Source: Roseomonas sp. OT10
Lineage (GTDB): Bacteria > Pseudomonadota > Alphaproteobacteria > Acetobacterales > Acetobacteraceae
Assembly: GCF_020991085.1 (NCBI RefSeq)
Contig: NZ_CP087719.1
Span: 930,001-994,000, forward strand
Reading direction: 5' to 3'
DNA: 64,000 nucleotides
Within the stretch, counting starts at the first letter, position 1, and the number at the start of each line of letters is the position of its first letter. Under the pieces are notes generated by a model. That model saw only the letters and a list, made by a program, of their open reading frames with translations. It did not search any database and was not told the origin of the DNA. The position numbers and the translations under genes were made by a program. Positions 36,336 through 43,513 of this stretch are shown here, piece by piece.

Positions 36336-36809
36336 TCAGCCGCGCCGCGCCGCCGCGATCGCGGCGACGTCGATCTTCGTCATGGTCATCATGGCGTCGA
36401 AGGCGCGCCGCGCCTCCTCCCCGCCGGCCGCCATCGCCTCGGTCAGCACGCGCGGCGTGATCTGCCACGAAATCCCCCAGCGGTCCTTGCACCAGCCGCA
36501 GGCGCTCTCCTGGCCGCCATGGCCGATGATGGCGTTCCAGTAGCGGTCCGTCTCCGCCTGGTCGTCGGTGGCGATCTGGAACGAGAACGCCTCGCTGTGC
36601 CGGAAGGCCGGTCCGCCGTTCAGGCCGATGCAGGGGATGCCCGCCACGGTGAACTCGACCGTCAGCACGTCGCCCGCCTTGCCGGCCGGGTAGTCGGCGG
36701 GAGCGCGGCGCACGGCGTGGACGGCGCTGTCGGGGAAGACCCCGGCGTAGAAGCGGGCGGCCGCCTCGGCGTCGCCGTCGTACCAGAGGCAGATCGTGTT
36801 CTTCGGCAT
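36336..36809 (-). CDS. VOC family protein (PhnB/3-demethylubiquinone methyltransferase-like)
   Basis: A 157-residue vicinal-oxygen-chelate protein of the PhnB-like group (PF06983). Diagnostic are the N-terminal ICLWYDGDAEAAARFYAGVFP, FTVAGIPCIGLNGGPAFRHSEAFSF, and the C-terminal CKDRWGISWQITPRVL. Members form domain-swapped dimers; many are of unknown function despite the methyltransferase label. The ATG at 36809 lacks a strong Shine-Dalgarno. It appears monocistronic. Confidence 0.92.
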   Translation of the reverse strand: MPKNTICLWYDGDAEAAARFYAGVFPDSAVHAVRRAPADYPAGKAGDVLTVEFTVAGIPCIGLNGGPAFRHSEAFSFQIATDDQAETDRYWNAIIGHGGQESACGWCKDRWGISWQITPRVLTEAMAAGGEEARRAFDAMMTMTKIDVAAIAAARRG

Positions 36810-37087
36810 TGTGTCGCCCACCCTCCCATATCGGTCCCGGCGCTCCGGAGCGGCCGCGGGCGCCCTCCCAACGCGCGGCCTCCGGAGGAGGCTGCCACCA
36901 GCGACGAGGCCCCCCGGGCGGTGTCCGCGTCCCTGCGGCCCCGGGCGGGCCGGCGCGATCCGGTCACTCCCGACGGACAGGCCGGGTGCATCGCCATGGC
37001 GGCGCATCGGGCGACGCCCGGGCCCGTCCGGCCCGGGGCCCGGCGGCTGGCGCGCCGCGCCCCTCCCGGCCCCCGCCTGCCCGCGCC

Positions 37088-37927
37088 TCACGCCGCCCGC
37101 GCCCGCCACCCGGCCAGCAGCCCCCGCCGTGGCGCGAAGACCAGCGCCAGCCCGAACAGCCCGGTCAGCGCCAGCACGATGCAGCCGGCGGTCGACGCGT
37201 TGAGGTGGTAGCTGGCCAGGATGCCCAGGGCATTGGCCAGCACGGCGGAGCCGGCGGCGATGGCGGCCACGCGCCCGAAGCGTTCGGCCAGCAGCAGCCC
37301 GATGCAGCCCGGCGTGATCAGCAGCGCCACCACCAGGATCACCCCCACCGACTGCACCCCCGCCACCACGGCACCGGAGAGCAGCGCCAGGAACAGCAGG
37401 TGCAGCCGGTCCGGGTTCAGCCCGATCCCCCGGGCGTGGGTGGGATCGAAGGCCGCCAGGATCAGGTCGCGCCCGAACACCGCCAGCACCGCCAGCGTCG
37501 CGCCGCCGGCGACCAGCGCCTGGACCCGGTCGGCGGGCTCGATGCCCAGGATGTTGCCGAACAGGATATGGGTGATGTGCGCCTCGGTGGTCAGGAAGGC
37601 GAGCAGCACCAGGCCGATGGCGAACATGCCGGTGAAGACCACGCCCAGCGCCGCATCCTCCTTCACCCGGCTGCGCGACTGCACGAAGCCGGCGGCGAGC
37701 GCGCAGACCAGCCCCGCCGCGAAGGCCCCCAGCGCCAGCGGCAGCCCGGCGGCGGAGGCCAGCACCACCCCCGGCAGCACGGCGTGGGAGACGGCGTCGC
37801 CCAGCAGCGACCAGCCCTTCGGCACGATCAGGCAGGAGAGCAGCGCGCAGGCCACCGAGACCACGCTGCCGACCAGCAGCGCGTCGCGCAGGAAATCATG
37901 CGCGAACGGCTCCAGCAGCCCGCTCAT
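37088..37927 (-). CDS. Manganese/zinc ABC transporter permease (SitD/MntB type)
   Basis: A 279-residue ABC-3 family permease with eight predicted membrane helices. Family segments are KGWSLLGDAVSHAVLPGVVLA and FDPTHARGIGLNPD. It overlaps the second permease gene by four bases (ATGA). Last gene of a binding protein-ATPase-permease-permease unit. Linkage to a divergent MntR-like repressor and a palindromic operator argues for manganese; such systems can also take up iron or zinc. Confidence 0.94.
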   Translation of the reverse strand: MSGLLEPFAHDFLRDALLVGSVVSVACALLSCLIVPKGWSLLGDAVSHAVLPGVVLASAAGLPLALGAFAAGLVCALAAGFVQSRSRVKEDAALGVVFTGMFAIGLVLLAFLTTEAHITHILFGNILGIEPADRVQALVAGGATLAVLAVFGRDLILAAFDPTHARGIGLNPDRLHLLFLALLSGAVVAGVQSVGVILVVALLITPGCIGLLLAERFGRVAAIAAGSAVLANALGILASYHLNASTAGCIVLALTGLFGLALVFAPRRGLLAGWRARAA

Positions 37928-38781
37928 GCCACCACCGCCGCCTGGCGCCGCGCCCGCCGGGCGGCGAGCAGCCCGTGGCGCGGCGCCCAGACCAGCACCA
38001 GGGTGAAGACCAGCGCCTGCAGCGCGACGATCACCCCGCCGGTCGAGCCGTCGAGGAAGTAGCTGAGATAGGCCCCCAGCGCCGCCGTGCCCGCGCCCAT
38101 CCCGGCGGCGAGGCCCAGCATCCGCGCGAAGCGGTCGGTCAGCAGGTGCGCAGCCGCCCCCGGCGCCACCAGCATGGCGATCACCAGCACGGCGCCGACG
38201 GTGACCATCGCCGCCACCGCCACCGCCGCCGTCATCGCCAGCAGCAGCATCTGCAACAGGCCGGGGTTCAGCCCGATGGCCCGGGCCTGGGTGGCGTCGA
38301 AGGCCCAGAGCATCAGGTCCCGCCCCCGCAGCGCCAGCAGGGCCAGCACGGCGCCGACGACGATCAGCAACTGGGCGATGTCCTCCGGCGCGATGCCCAG
38401 CACGTTGCCGAACAGGATGGTCCGCAGGCGCAGGTTGCTGGGGTAGAGGCTGAGCAGCACCAGCCCCAGCCCGAAGAAGGCGGTGAAGACCACGCCGATG
38501 GTCGCATCGGCCGGCAGCCGGCTGTGGCGGCGCAGCGCGCCCATCGCCCAGGCTGCCAGCAGCCCGGCGGCGAAGGCCCCCAGCGCGAAGGGCAGCCCCC
38601 AGATCCAGGCCAGCGCCACCCCCGGCACCACGGCGTGGGAGAGCGCGTCGCCCATCAGCGACCAGCCCTTCAGCGCCACGAAGCAGGAGAGCAGCCCGCA
38701 GACTCCGCCGGTCAGCGCGCTGACCCACAGGGCGTTGCGCAGGAACTCGTAGCCGAAGGGCTCCAGCAGCAGCGCCGTCAC
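37924..38781 (-). CDS. Manganese/zinc ABC transporter permease (SitC/MntB type)
   Basis: The second ABC-3 permease, 285 residues, homologous to its neighbour: KGWSLMGDALSHAVVPGVALAW and FDATQARAIGLNPG align with the partner's segments. Two permeases per system, as in SitABCD, suggest a heterodimeric channel. It overlaps the ATPase gene by four bases at its start and its partner by four at its end, so the whole unit is translationally coupled. Confidence 0.94.
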   Translation of the reverse strand: MTALLLEPFGYEFLRNALWVSALTGGVCGLLSCFVALKGWSLMGDALSHAVVPGVALAWIWGLPFALGAFAAGLLAAWAMGALRRHSRLPADATIGVVFTAFFGLGLVLLSLYPSNLRLRTILFGNVLGIAPEDIAQLLIVVGAVLALLALRGRDLMLWAFDATQARAIGLNPGLLQMLLLAMTAAVAVAAMVTVGAVLVIAMLVAPGAAAHLLTDRFARMLGLAAGMGAGTAALGAYLSYFLDGSTGGVIVALQALVFTLVLVWAPRHGLLAARRARRQAAVVA

Positions 38782-39761
38782 GACGCCGCCTCCTGCACCC
38801 CCGCATGGCGTCCGCCCCCGTGCCGCCCCGCATCCGGGCGGGCGGCGGCGAGGCGGCCGAGCAGCGTGCCGTCGGGTGCGAGCACCAGCGTCTCGCCCTG
38901 CGGTCCCTCGGCCAGCCGCGCCTCCGACTCGCCGCCCGCCAGCGGCAGGGCCTGCGGCCGCAGCGCTTCGCCGAAGGCCAGGGCGAGGTTGGCGGCGGTG
39001 AAGACCTGCGCCACCGGCCCCTCGGCCAGCACCGTGCCCTTCACCAGCGCCACCCGGTCGCAGAGTTCCGGCACGCCGGCCAGGTCGTGGGTGGAGACGA
39101 GGATGATCCGCCCCTCCGCCCGCAATTCGCGCAACAGGGCGGCGATGCGGTCCTGGGTGGTGACGTCCACGCCGCCGAAGGGCTCGTCCAGCAGGATCAC
39201 CCGCCCGTCCTGCGCCAGCGCCCGCGCCAGGAAGACGCGCTTGCGCTGCCCGCCGGAGAGCTGGCCGATCTGGCGGTCCGCGAAGCCCTCCATCCCCACC
39301 CGGTGCAGCGCGGCCTCCACCGCTGCGCGGTCGGCGGCGCGCGGGATGCGCAGCAGGCCCATCCGACCGTAGCGGCCCATCATCACCACGTCGCGCACGG
39401 AGACGGGGAAGTCCCAGTCCACCTCCTCGCTCTGCGGCACATAGGCGACCCAGCCGCGCCGCTGCGCCGCGGCCAGCGGGGCGCCGCCGATGCGGACCTG
39501 CCCGGCGGCGGGGCGGACCATGCCCATGATCGCCTTGAACAGGCTGGACTTGCCGCTGCCGTTCACGCCCAGCAGCCCGCAGATGGTCGGCCCGCCCAGC
39601 CGCAGCGAGGCATCGCGCAGCGCCACCTGCCCGTTGGGATAGGCGACGGTGACGCCGGACACCTCCAGGGCCGGGGGCGGCCGCGGCGCGGCGCGGGGGG
39701 CGTCCGTGAGAGCGGCGCCGGGGGAGGTGGCGCCGGAGGCATCCAGCGGCATGGCCGTCAT
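38778..39761 (-). CDS. Manganese/zinc ABC transporter ATP-binding protein
   Basis: The ATPase of the importer, 327 residues. Walker A is GVNGSGKSSLFKA, the signature LSGGQRKRVFLARAL, Walker B VILLDEPFGGVD and the switch histidine STHDLAG. PQSEEVDWDFPVSVRDVVMMG is typical of MntA/SitB. It carries an extra C-terminal region of about 60 residues rich in Arg, Gly and Leu after the ATPase domain, and an Ala/Pro-rich N-terminal extension of about 30. It overlaps the binding-protein gene at 39758-39761. Confidence 0.94.
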   Translation of the reverse strand: MTAMPLDASGATSPGAALTDAPRAAPRPPPALEVSGVTVAYPNGQVALRDASLRLGGPTICGLLGVNGSGKSSLFKAIMGMVRPAAGQVRIGGAPLAAAQRRGWVAYVPQSEEVDWDFPVSVRDVVMMGRYGRMGLLRIPRAADRAAVEAALHRVGMEGFADRQIGQLSGGQRKRVFLARALAQDGRVILLDEPFGGVDVTTQDRIAALLRELRAEGRIILVSTHDLAGVPELCDRVALVKGTVLAEGPVAQVFTAANLALAFGEALRPQALPLAGGESEARLAEGPQGETLVLAPDGTLLGRLAAARPDAGRHGGGRHAGVQEAAS

Positions 39762-40711
39762 CGCTCCGTGAGGCCGCGCAGGAGGGTGGCCGCGTTCGCC
39801 TCCAGCAGCGCGACGTAGCTGGGCGCGGGGCCGTCCGGCGCGGTCAGGCTGTCCACGTGCAGCACGCCGGCGAAGCGCGACTTCGCCTCCCGCGCCACCT
39901 GCCGCATGGCGCGGTCGCTGACCGTGCTCTCGCAGAACAGGGCGGGGATGGCATTCTGCCGCACCGTGTCCACCACCTTGCGGATCTGGCGCGGGGTGCC
40001 CTCCTCCTCCGCGTTGATCGGCCAGAGGTACAGCTCGCGCAGGCCATAGGCGGCCGTCAGGTAGGAGAAGGCGCCCTCGCAGCTCACCAGCCAGCGCTGC
40101 GCCTCGGGGATCTGCGCCAGCCGCGCGCGGATCGGCGCGTCCAGCGCGCGCAGGCGGTCGGCGTAGCGGGCGGCGTTGGCGTCGTAGACGGCGGCGTTGG
40201 CGGGATCGAGCGCGACCAGCGCCTTGCGGATGTTCTCGACATAGACCAGCGCATTGGCCGGCGACATCCAGGCATGCGGGTTGGGCCGGCCGGCATAGGG
40301 GCCCTCGGTGATGACGATGGGGGCGATGCCCTCGGTCAGCACGGCGGAGGGGACGCCCTTCAGCCGCTGGAAGAAGCGCTCGAACCAGCGCTCCAGCCCC
40401 ATCCCGTTCCACAGCACGAGGTCGGCGGACTGCGCCTTCACCACATCCTGTGGCGTCGGCTCGTAGTCGTGGATCTCGGCCCCCGGGCGGGTGATGGATT
40501 CGACCACCGCCGCTTCCCCCGCCACGCTCTGCGCCATGTCCTGCAGGATGGTGAAGGTGGTCACGATCCGCTTCGGGGCGGCCTGTGCCATCGCTGCCCC
40601 CGCCGGCATGGCCAGCCCGATCGCGAGCAGCCCCCCCAGCAGCCTGCCCAGCCGTCCCCCGGCGACGCGGCGCGGCCACTGGCCGGACGAGGGTCGGTTG
40701 CCTGGTCGCAT
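39758..40711 (-). CDS. Manganese/zinc ABC transporter substrate-binding protein
   Basis: A periplasmic cluster A-I metal-binding protein, 317 residues, with a signal peptide (LGGLLAIGLAMPAGAAMA). The ligand regions are HDYEPTPQDV (first His), NPHAWMSPANA (second His), then FCESTVSD (Glu) and the C-terminal Asp in LHVDSL. The Asp/Glu-rich set fits manganese or iron better than the His-rich loop of zinc-specific ZnuA, which is absent. AGGAGAG precedes the ATG. First gene of the operon, reading away from mntR. Confidence 0.93.
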   Translation of the reverse strand: MRPGNRPSSGQWPRRVAGGRLGRLLGGLLAIGLAMPAGAAMAQAAPKRIVTTFTILQDMAQSVAGEAAVVESITRPGAEIHDYEPTPQDVVKAQSADLVLWNGMGLERWFERFFQRLKGVPSAVLTEGIAPIVITEGPYAGRPNPHAWMSPANALVYVENIRKALVALDPANAAVYDANAARYADRLRALDAPIRARLAQIPEAQRWLVSCEGAFSYLTAAYGLRELYLWPINAEEEGTPRQIRKVVDTVRQNAIPALFCESTVSDRAMRQVAREAKSRFAGVLHVDSLTAPDGPAPSYVALLEANAATLLRGLTER

Positions 40712-40759
40712 CGGCTCTCTCCTGTAGCATGGACGCTTACTTCGGGTTCGGGATTAAAT

Positions 40760-40777
40760 ATGTAGCTTAGGCTACAT
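40760..40777. promoter_or_regulatory. MntR-type operator between divergent mntR and the Mn importer
   Basis: A perfect inverted repeat, ATGTAGC, TTAG, GCTACAT, in an A+T-rich patch 49 bases upstream of the importer's first gene and 47 bases upstream of mntR. DtxR/MntR-family repressors bind palindromes of this size. Position and symmetry make repression of both genes by Mn-MntR the natural reading; this is inferred, not shown. Confidence 0.75.
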
Positions 40778-40824
40778 GACAAGCGTCTTGCCGAGCTTCG
40801 CCCGAGAGGCCAGAGAAGCTGGCG

Positions 40825-41346
40825 ATGCCGTCCCGCCCCATCCGCGATCCGGCCCGGATTCGCTCCGCGGTGCCGGCCGACCCCGCGCCCCACCTCCTCC
40901 CGGCCGAGGACGACCAGGCGGCGCGGCATGCCAGCGCCCGGGCCGGCCGTGCCTCCGCGGTGCTGGAGGATTATGTCGAGCTGATCGACGACCTGCTGGC
41001 CGAGGGCGGCGAGGCGCGGCCGACCGACCTGGCCCGCCGCTTCGGCGTCTCCCACGCCACCGCGATCAAGAGCATCGCCCGGCTGAAGGCGCTGGGGCTG
41101 GCGCATTCGCGCCCCTATCGCGGCGTCTTCCTGACCCCCGAGGGCCATGCCCTGGCCGAGCGGGTGCGCGCCCGCCACCGCGTGGTGGTGGACCTGCTCC
41201 TCGCCGTCGGCGTGCCGGCGGAGGTGGCGGAAACCGATGCCGAGGGCATCGAGCACCATGTCAGCGACGCCACCCTAGCCGCCTTCGCCCGCTTCCTGGC
41301 CGGGCCGGGTAGGGGGCCGGGCGATACGGGGCCGGCCGGGAAATAG
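40825..41346 (+). CDS. mntR: Manganese-dependent transcriptional regulator, DtxR family
   Basis: A 173-residue repressor of the MntR type. The winged helix-turn-helix is PTDLARRFGVSHATAIKSIARL, and the dimerisation and metal-binding domain follows with RHRVVVDLLLAVGVPAEVAETDAEGIEHHVSD, which supplies the Glu/His ligands. There is no SH3-like third domain, as expected for MntR. It diverges from the manganese importer across a palindromic operator. Its TAG stop is followed directly by the terminus of repeat copy D. Confidence 0.92.
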   Translation: MPSRPIRDPARIRSAVPADPAPHLLPAEDDQAARHASARAGRASAVLEDYVELIDDLLAEGGEARPTDLARRFGVSHATAIKSIARLKALGLAHSRPYRGVFLTPEGHALAERVRARHRVVVDLLLAVGVPAEVAETDAEGIEHHVSDATLAAFARFLAGPGRGPGDTGPAGK

Positions 41347-41766
41347 TACGGATGGCGGGATGCCCCTTGATCCGTGCCGGCGGGGGGTGCGCCCGTGGCC
41401 CGGGGGCAAGGCTCTGCCTCGCCCCCGGTCCCCCACTCCGCCAGGACCCTGCGGGCCCTGGACCCGATGGGCGCTGCCGCGGGACAGCCTGACACGGGGT
41501 CACAGCGCCGAGGAGCCATGCTCCTCGGCGGGTACGGCCGCAGCACTCGCGGACGCCTTCTGAAGCTTTTCCAGAGTCCCACCTGTCCGCGCTCCGTCAG
41601 GGTTGAGCCCGCAGGCTGACGGCAGCCATGAAGCACCAGATTCCCAGCGGGGACCGGGGCCCGCTTGTGGCCCCGGCAGGGGAGGGTCTGGGAGGGGACG
41701 GCGTCCCCTCCCGGTCCGACGCCAGACCACCACAGCATGACGGGTCAGATCATCCCGACGTCGGTG
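41347..41766 (+). mobile_element. Dispersed MITE-like repeat, copy D (intact, inverted relative to A-C)
   Basis: A 420-bp copy in the opposite orientation to copies A, B and C. Its left end TACGGATGGCGGGATG matches their right ends, and its right end (reverse complement) CACCGACGTCGGGATG matches copy A's left end. The base before it completes the mntR TAG stop (41344-41346); TGA follows at 41767-41769, so no exact flanking duplication remains. Hairpins: GCCGAGGAGC/GCTCCTCGGC with loop CAT (41507-41529), and GGGAGGGGAC/GTCCCCTCCC. Confidence 0.8.
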
Positions 41767-41916
41767 TGAGCGCCGGAATCATCCGAACGGATGGCGCGGC
41801 GGCCGCCGGGGTGGCGTAGGCAGTCTGCTCCGCGCGGGCGCGGGCCCGCCCCGGTGCCGGGCGGCCATCTGCCACGGCCCGGACGGGCTTCCCCGCGGCT
41901 GGTGTGGAGCAGGGCC

Positions 41917-42750
41917 ATGGACATCCAGCGCATCGCCGCCTTCTCCGCCGGAGCCACCGGCGGCAACCCGGCCGGCGTGGTGATTGAGGCCGCGCTGCCG
42001 GCCCCCGCGACGATGCAGCGCGTCGCGGCCGAGCTCGGCTATTCCGAGACCGCCTTCGCCGCGCCGGACGGGGAGGGGTGGCGCGTGCGCTACTTCTCGC
42101 CGGAGACGGAGGTGCCGTTCTGCGGCCACGCCACCATCGCCCTGGGCGCCGCGCTGGCCCTGCGCCATGGCGACGGTGCCTTCGACCTGCGGCTGAACGA
42201 GGCGGCCATCACCGTCGAGGGCCGGCGCGACGGCCCGACCCTGGCGGCCACGCTGTGCTCCCCGCCCACCCGCAGCCGTCCCGTCGCGCCGGAGCTGGTG
42301 CGCGAGGCGCTGGCGCTGTTCGGCTGGAGCATCGCGGCGCTGGACCCGCGCCTGCCGCCGGCCCGGGTGCATGCCGGGGCGGACCACCTGCTGCTGGCGC
42401 TGCGCGAGCGCGGGACGCTGTGCAGCATGTACTACGACCTGGCCTCGGGCCGGGCGCTGATGCGCGAGGCCGGGCTGGTGACGATCATCCTCGCCCATGC
42501 CGTGACGCCGCGCCGCTTCCGCATGCGCAACCCCTTCGCCTCGGGCGGGGTGTACGAGGATCCGGCGACCGGCGCGGCGGCGGCGGCGCTGGCGGGCTAC
42601 CTGCGCGACCTCGGCTGGCCGCATGAGGGGGCGATCGAGATCCAGCAGGGCGACGAGATGGGGATGCCCTCGCGCCTGCGGGCGGAAATCCCGCCGGAGG
42701 TCGGGGCGCCCGTGCGCGTCTCGGGCACGGCGCGGGTGCTGGCGGGCTGA
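41917..42750 (+). CDS. PhzF family isomerase
   Basis: A 277-residue protein of the diaminopimelate-epimerase-like PhzF fold. The presumed catalytic glutamate is Glu44 in GYSETAF, and the diagnostic ETEVPFCGHATIA and GGVYEDPATGAAAAALAGYL segments are present. True PhzF isomerises a phenazine precursor, but no other phenazine genes are here, so a different small-molecule isomerase role is likely. ATG 41917 has GGAG seven bases upstream. About 150 bases separate it from repeat copy D. Confidence 0.92.
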   Translation: MDIQRIAAFSAGATGGNPAGVVIEAALPAPATMQRVAAELGYSETAFAAPDGEGWRVRYFSPETEVPFCGHATIALGAALALRHGDGAFDLRLNEAAITVEGRRDGPTLAATLCSPPTRSRPVAPELVREALALFGWSIAALDPRLPPARVHAGADHLLLALRERGTLCSMYYDLASGRALMREAGLVTIILAHAVTPRRFRMRNPFASGGVYEDPATGAAAAALAGYLRDLGWPHEGAIEIQQGDEMGMPSRLRAEIPPEVGAPVRVSGTARVLAG

Positions 42751-42852
42751 GGGCCCGCCGGCGGCCCGGCCGCCGGACCGGGGGCGCGGCGGTGCCGTGC
42801 CGCGGCGATCCGCCCTATGCTCCTCGGCGACGAGACGAGGGCGCGCCCGGAC

Positions 42853-43410
42853 ATGGACCATGCCGCAACGCCGCCGCCGGGGACGGGCGACCCGGAGGAG
42901 GTGGCCGAGGACAAGCCGCTGCGGCTGGGCAGCTTCCTGCCCTATCGCCTCTCCGTCGCCGCGGAGGCGGTCAGCCGCGCCTTCGCCGCCCGCTATGAGG
43001 CGGAGTTCCACCTCGGCATCCCCGAATGGCGGATCATGGCCGTGCTGGGCGAGGCCGGGACGCTCACCACGCAGGAGGTGATCCGGCGGACGGAGATGGA
43101 CCGGGTGAAGGTCAGCCGCGCGGTGATCCGGCTGGCCGACAAGCGGCTGCTGGCGCGCGCGCCGCTTCCGGAGGACCTGCGCGCGCACCGGCTGCGCCTG
43201 ACGGCCCAGGGGACGGCGCTCTACGCCCGCATCGTCCCCCGCGCCCGCGCCCTGCAGGCGGAGCTGGCGGAGGTGCTGACGGCGCGGGAGCTGGCCGAGC
43301 TGTCCGCGATTCTCGCCAAGGTCCACGACCGCGCCGCGGCGCTCCTGCGGCGGCGGGAGGAGGGCGAGGGCCACCAGGACGGCCGGGAGGACGGGGAGGC
43401 GGAGCGATGA
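42853..43410 (+). CDS. MarR family transcriptional regulator
   Basis: A winged-helix regulator of 185 residues. The DNA-binding region is GIPEWRIMAVLGEAGTLTTQEVIRRTEMDRVKVSRAVIRL, with the wing in RAPLPEDLRAHRLRLTAQG. The C-terminus is a charged tail (RREEGEGHQDGRED). ATG 42853 is favoured over 42817 because the former has GAGGGC upstream. It ends about 100 bases before the TonB receptor and might regulate it, but a Fur-like box in the gap is the better candidate for iron control. Confidence 0.9.
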   Translation: MDHAATPPPGTGDPEEVAEDKPLRLGSFLPYRLSVAAEAVSRAFAARYEAEFHLGIPEWRIMAVLGEAGTLTTQEVIRRTEMDRVKVSRAVIRLADKRLLARAPLPEDLRAHRLRLTAQGTALYARIVPRARALQAELAEVLTARELAELSAILAKVHDRAAALLRRREEGEGHQDGREDGEAER

Positions 43411-43455
43411 GCCTGGGGGCGGCCGCCCCCGCTCAAGGACCTGTGATCCTGTATT

Positions 43456-43474
43456 GCGACTGATTATCAGAATC
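43456..43474 (+). promoter_or_regulatory. Fur-box-like site upstream of the haem receptor
   Basis: GCGACTGATTATCAGAATC matches the classical 19-bp Fur consensus at 14 of 19 positions, including the intact core TGATTATCA. It lies 40 bases upstream of the receptor start in an A+T-rich stretch, suiting iron-responsive repression. The ORF reading through it has no support as coding sequence. Confidence 0.7.
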
Positions 43475-43513
43475 TCTATCAAGACGAGGAGTCCCGCATA
43501 CAGGAGTCCCCCC

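Noticed and set aside
41917-42750. Phenazine biosynthesis locus
   Set aside because: Only a PhzF-like isomerase is present, with no other phz genes. The family is widespread and mostly unrelated to phenazines.
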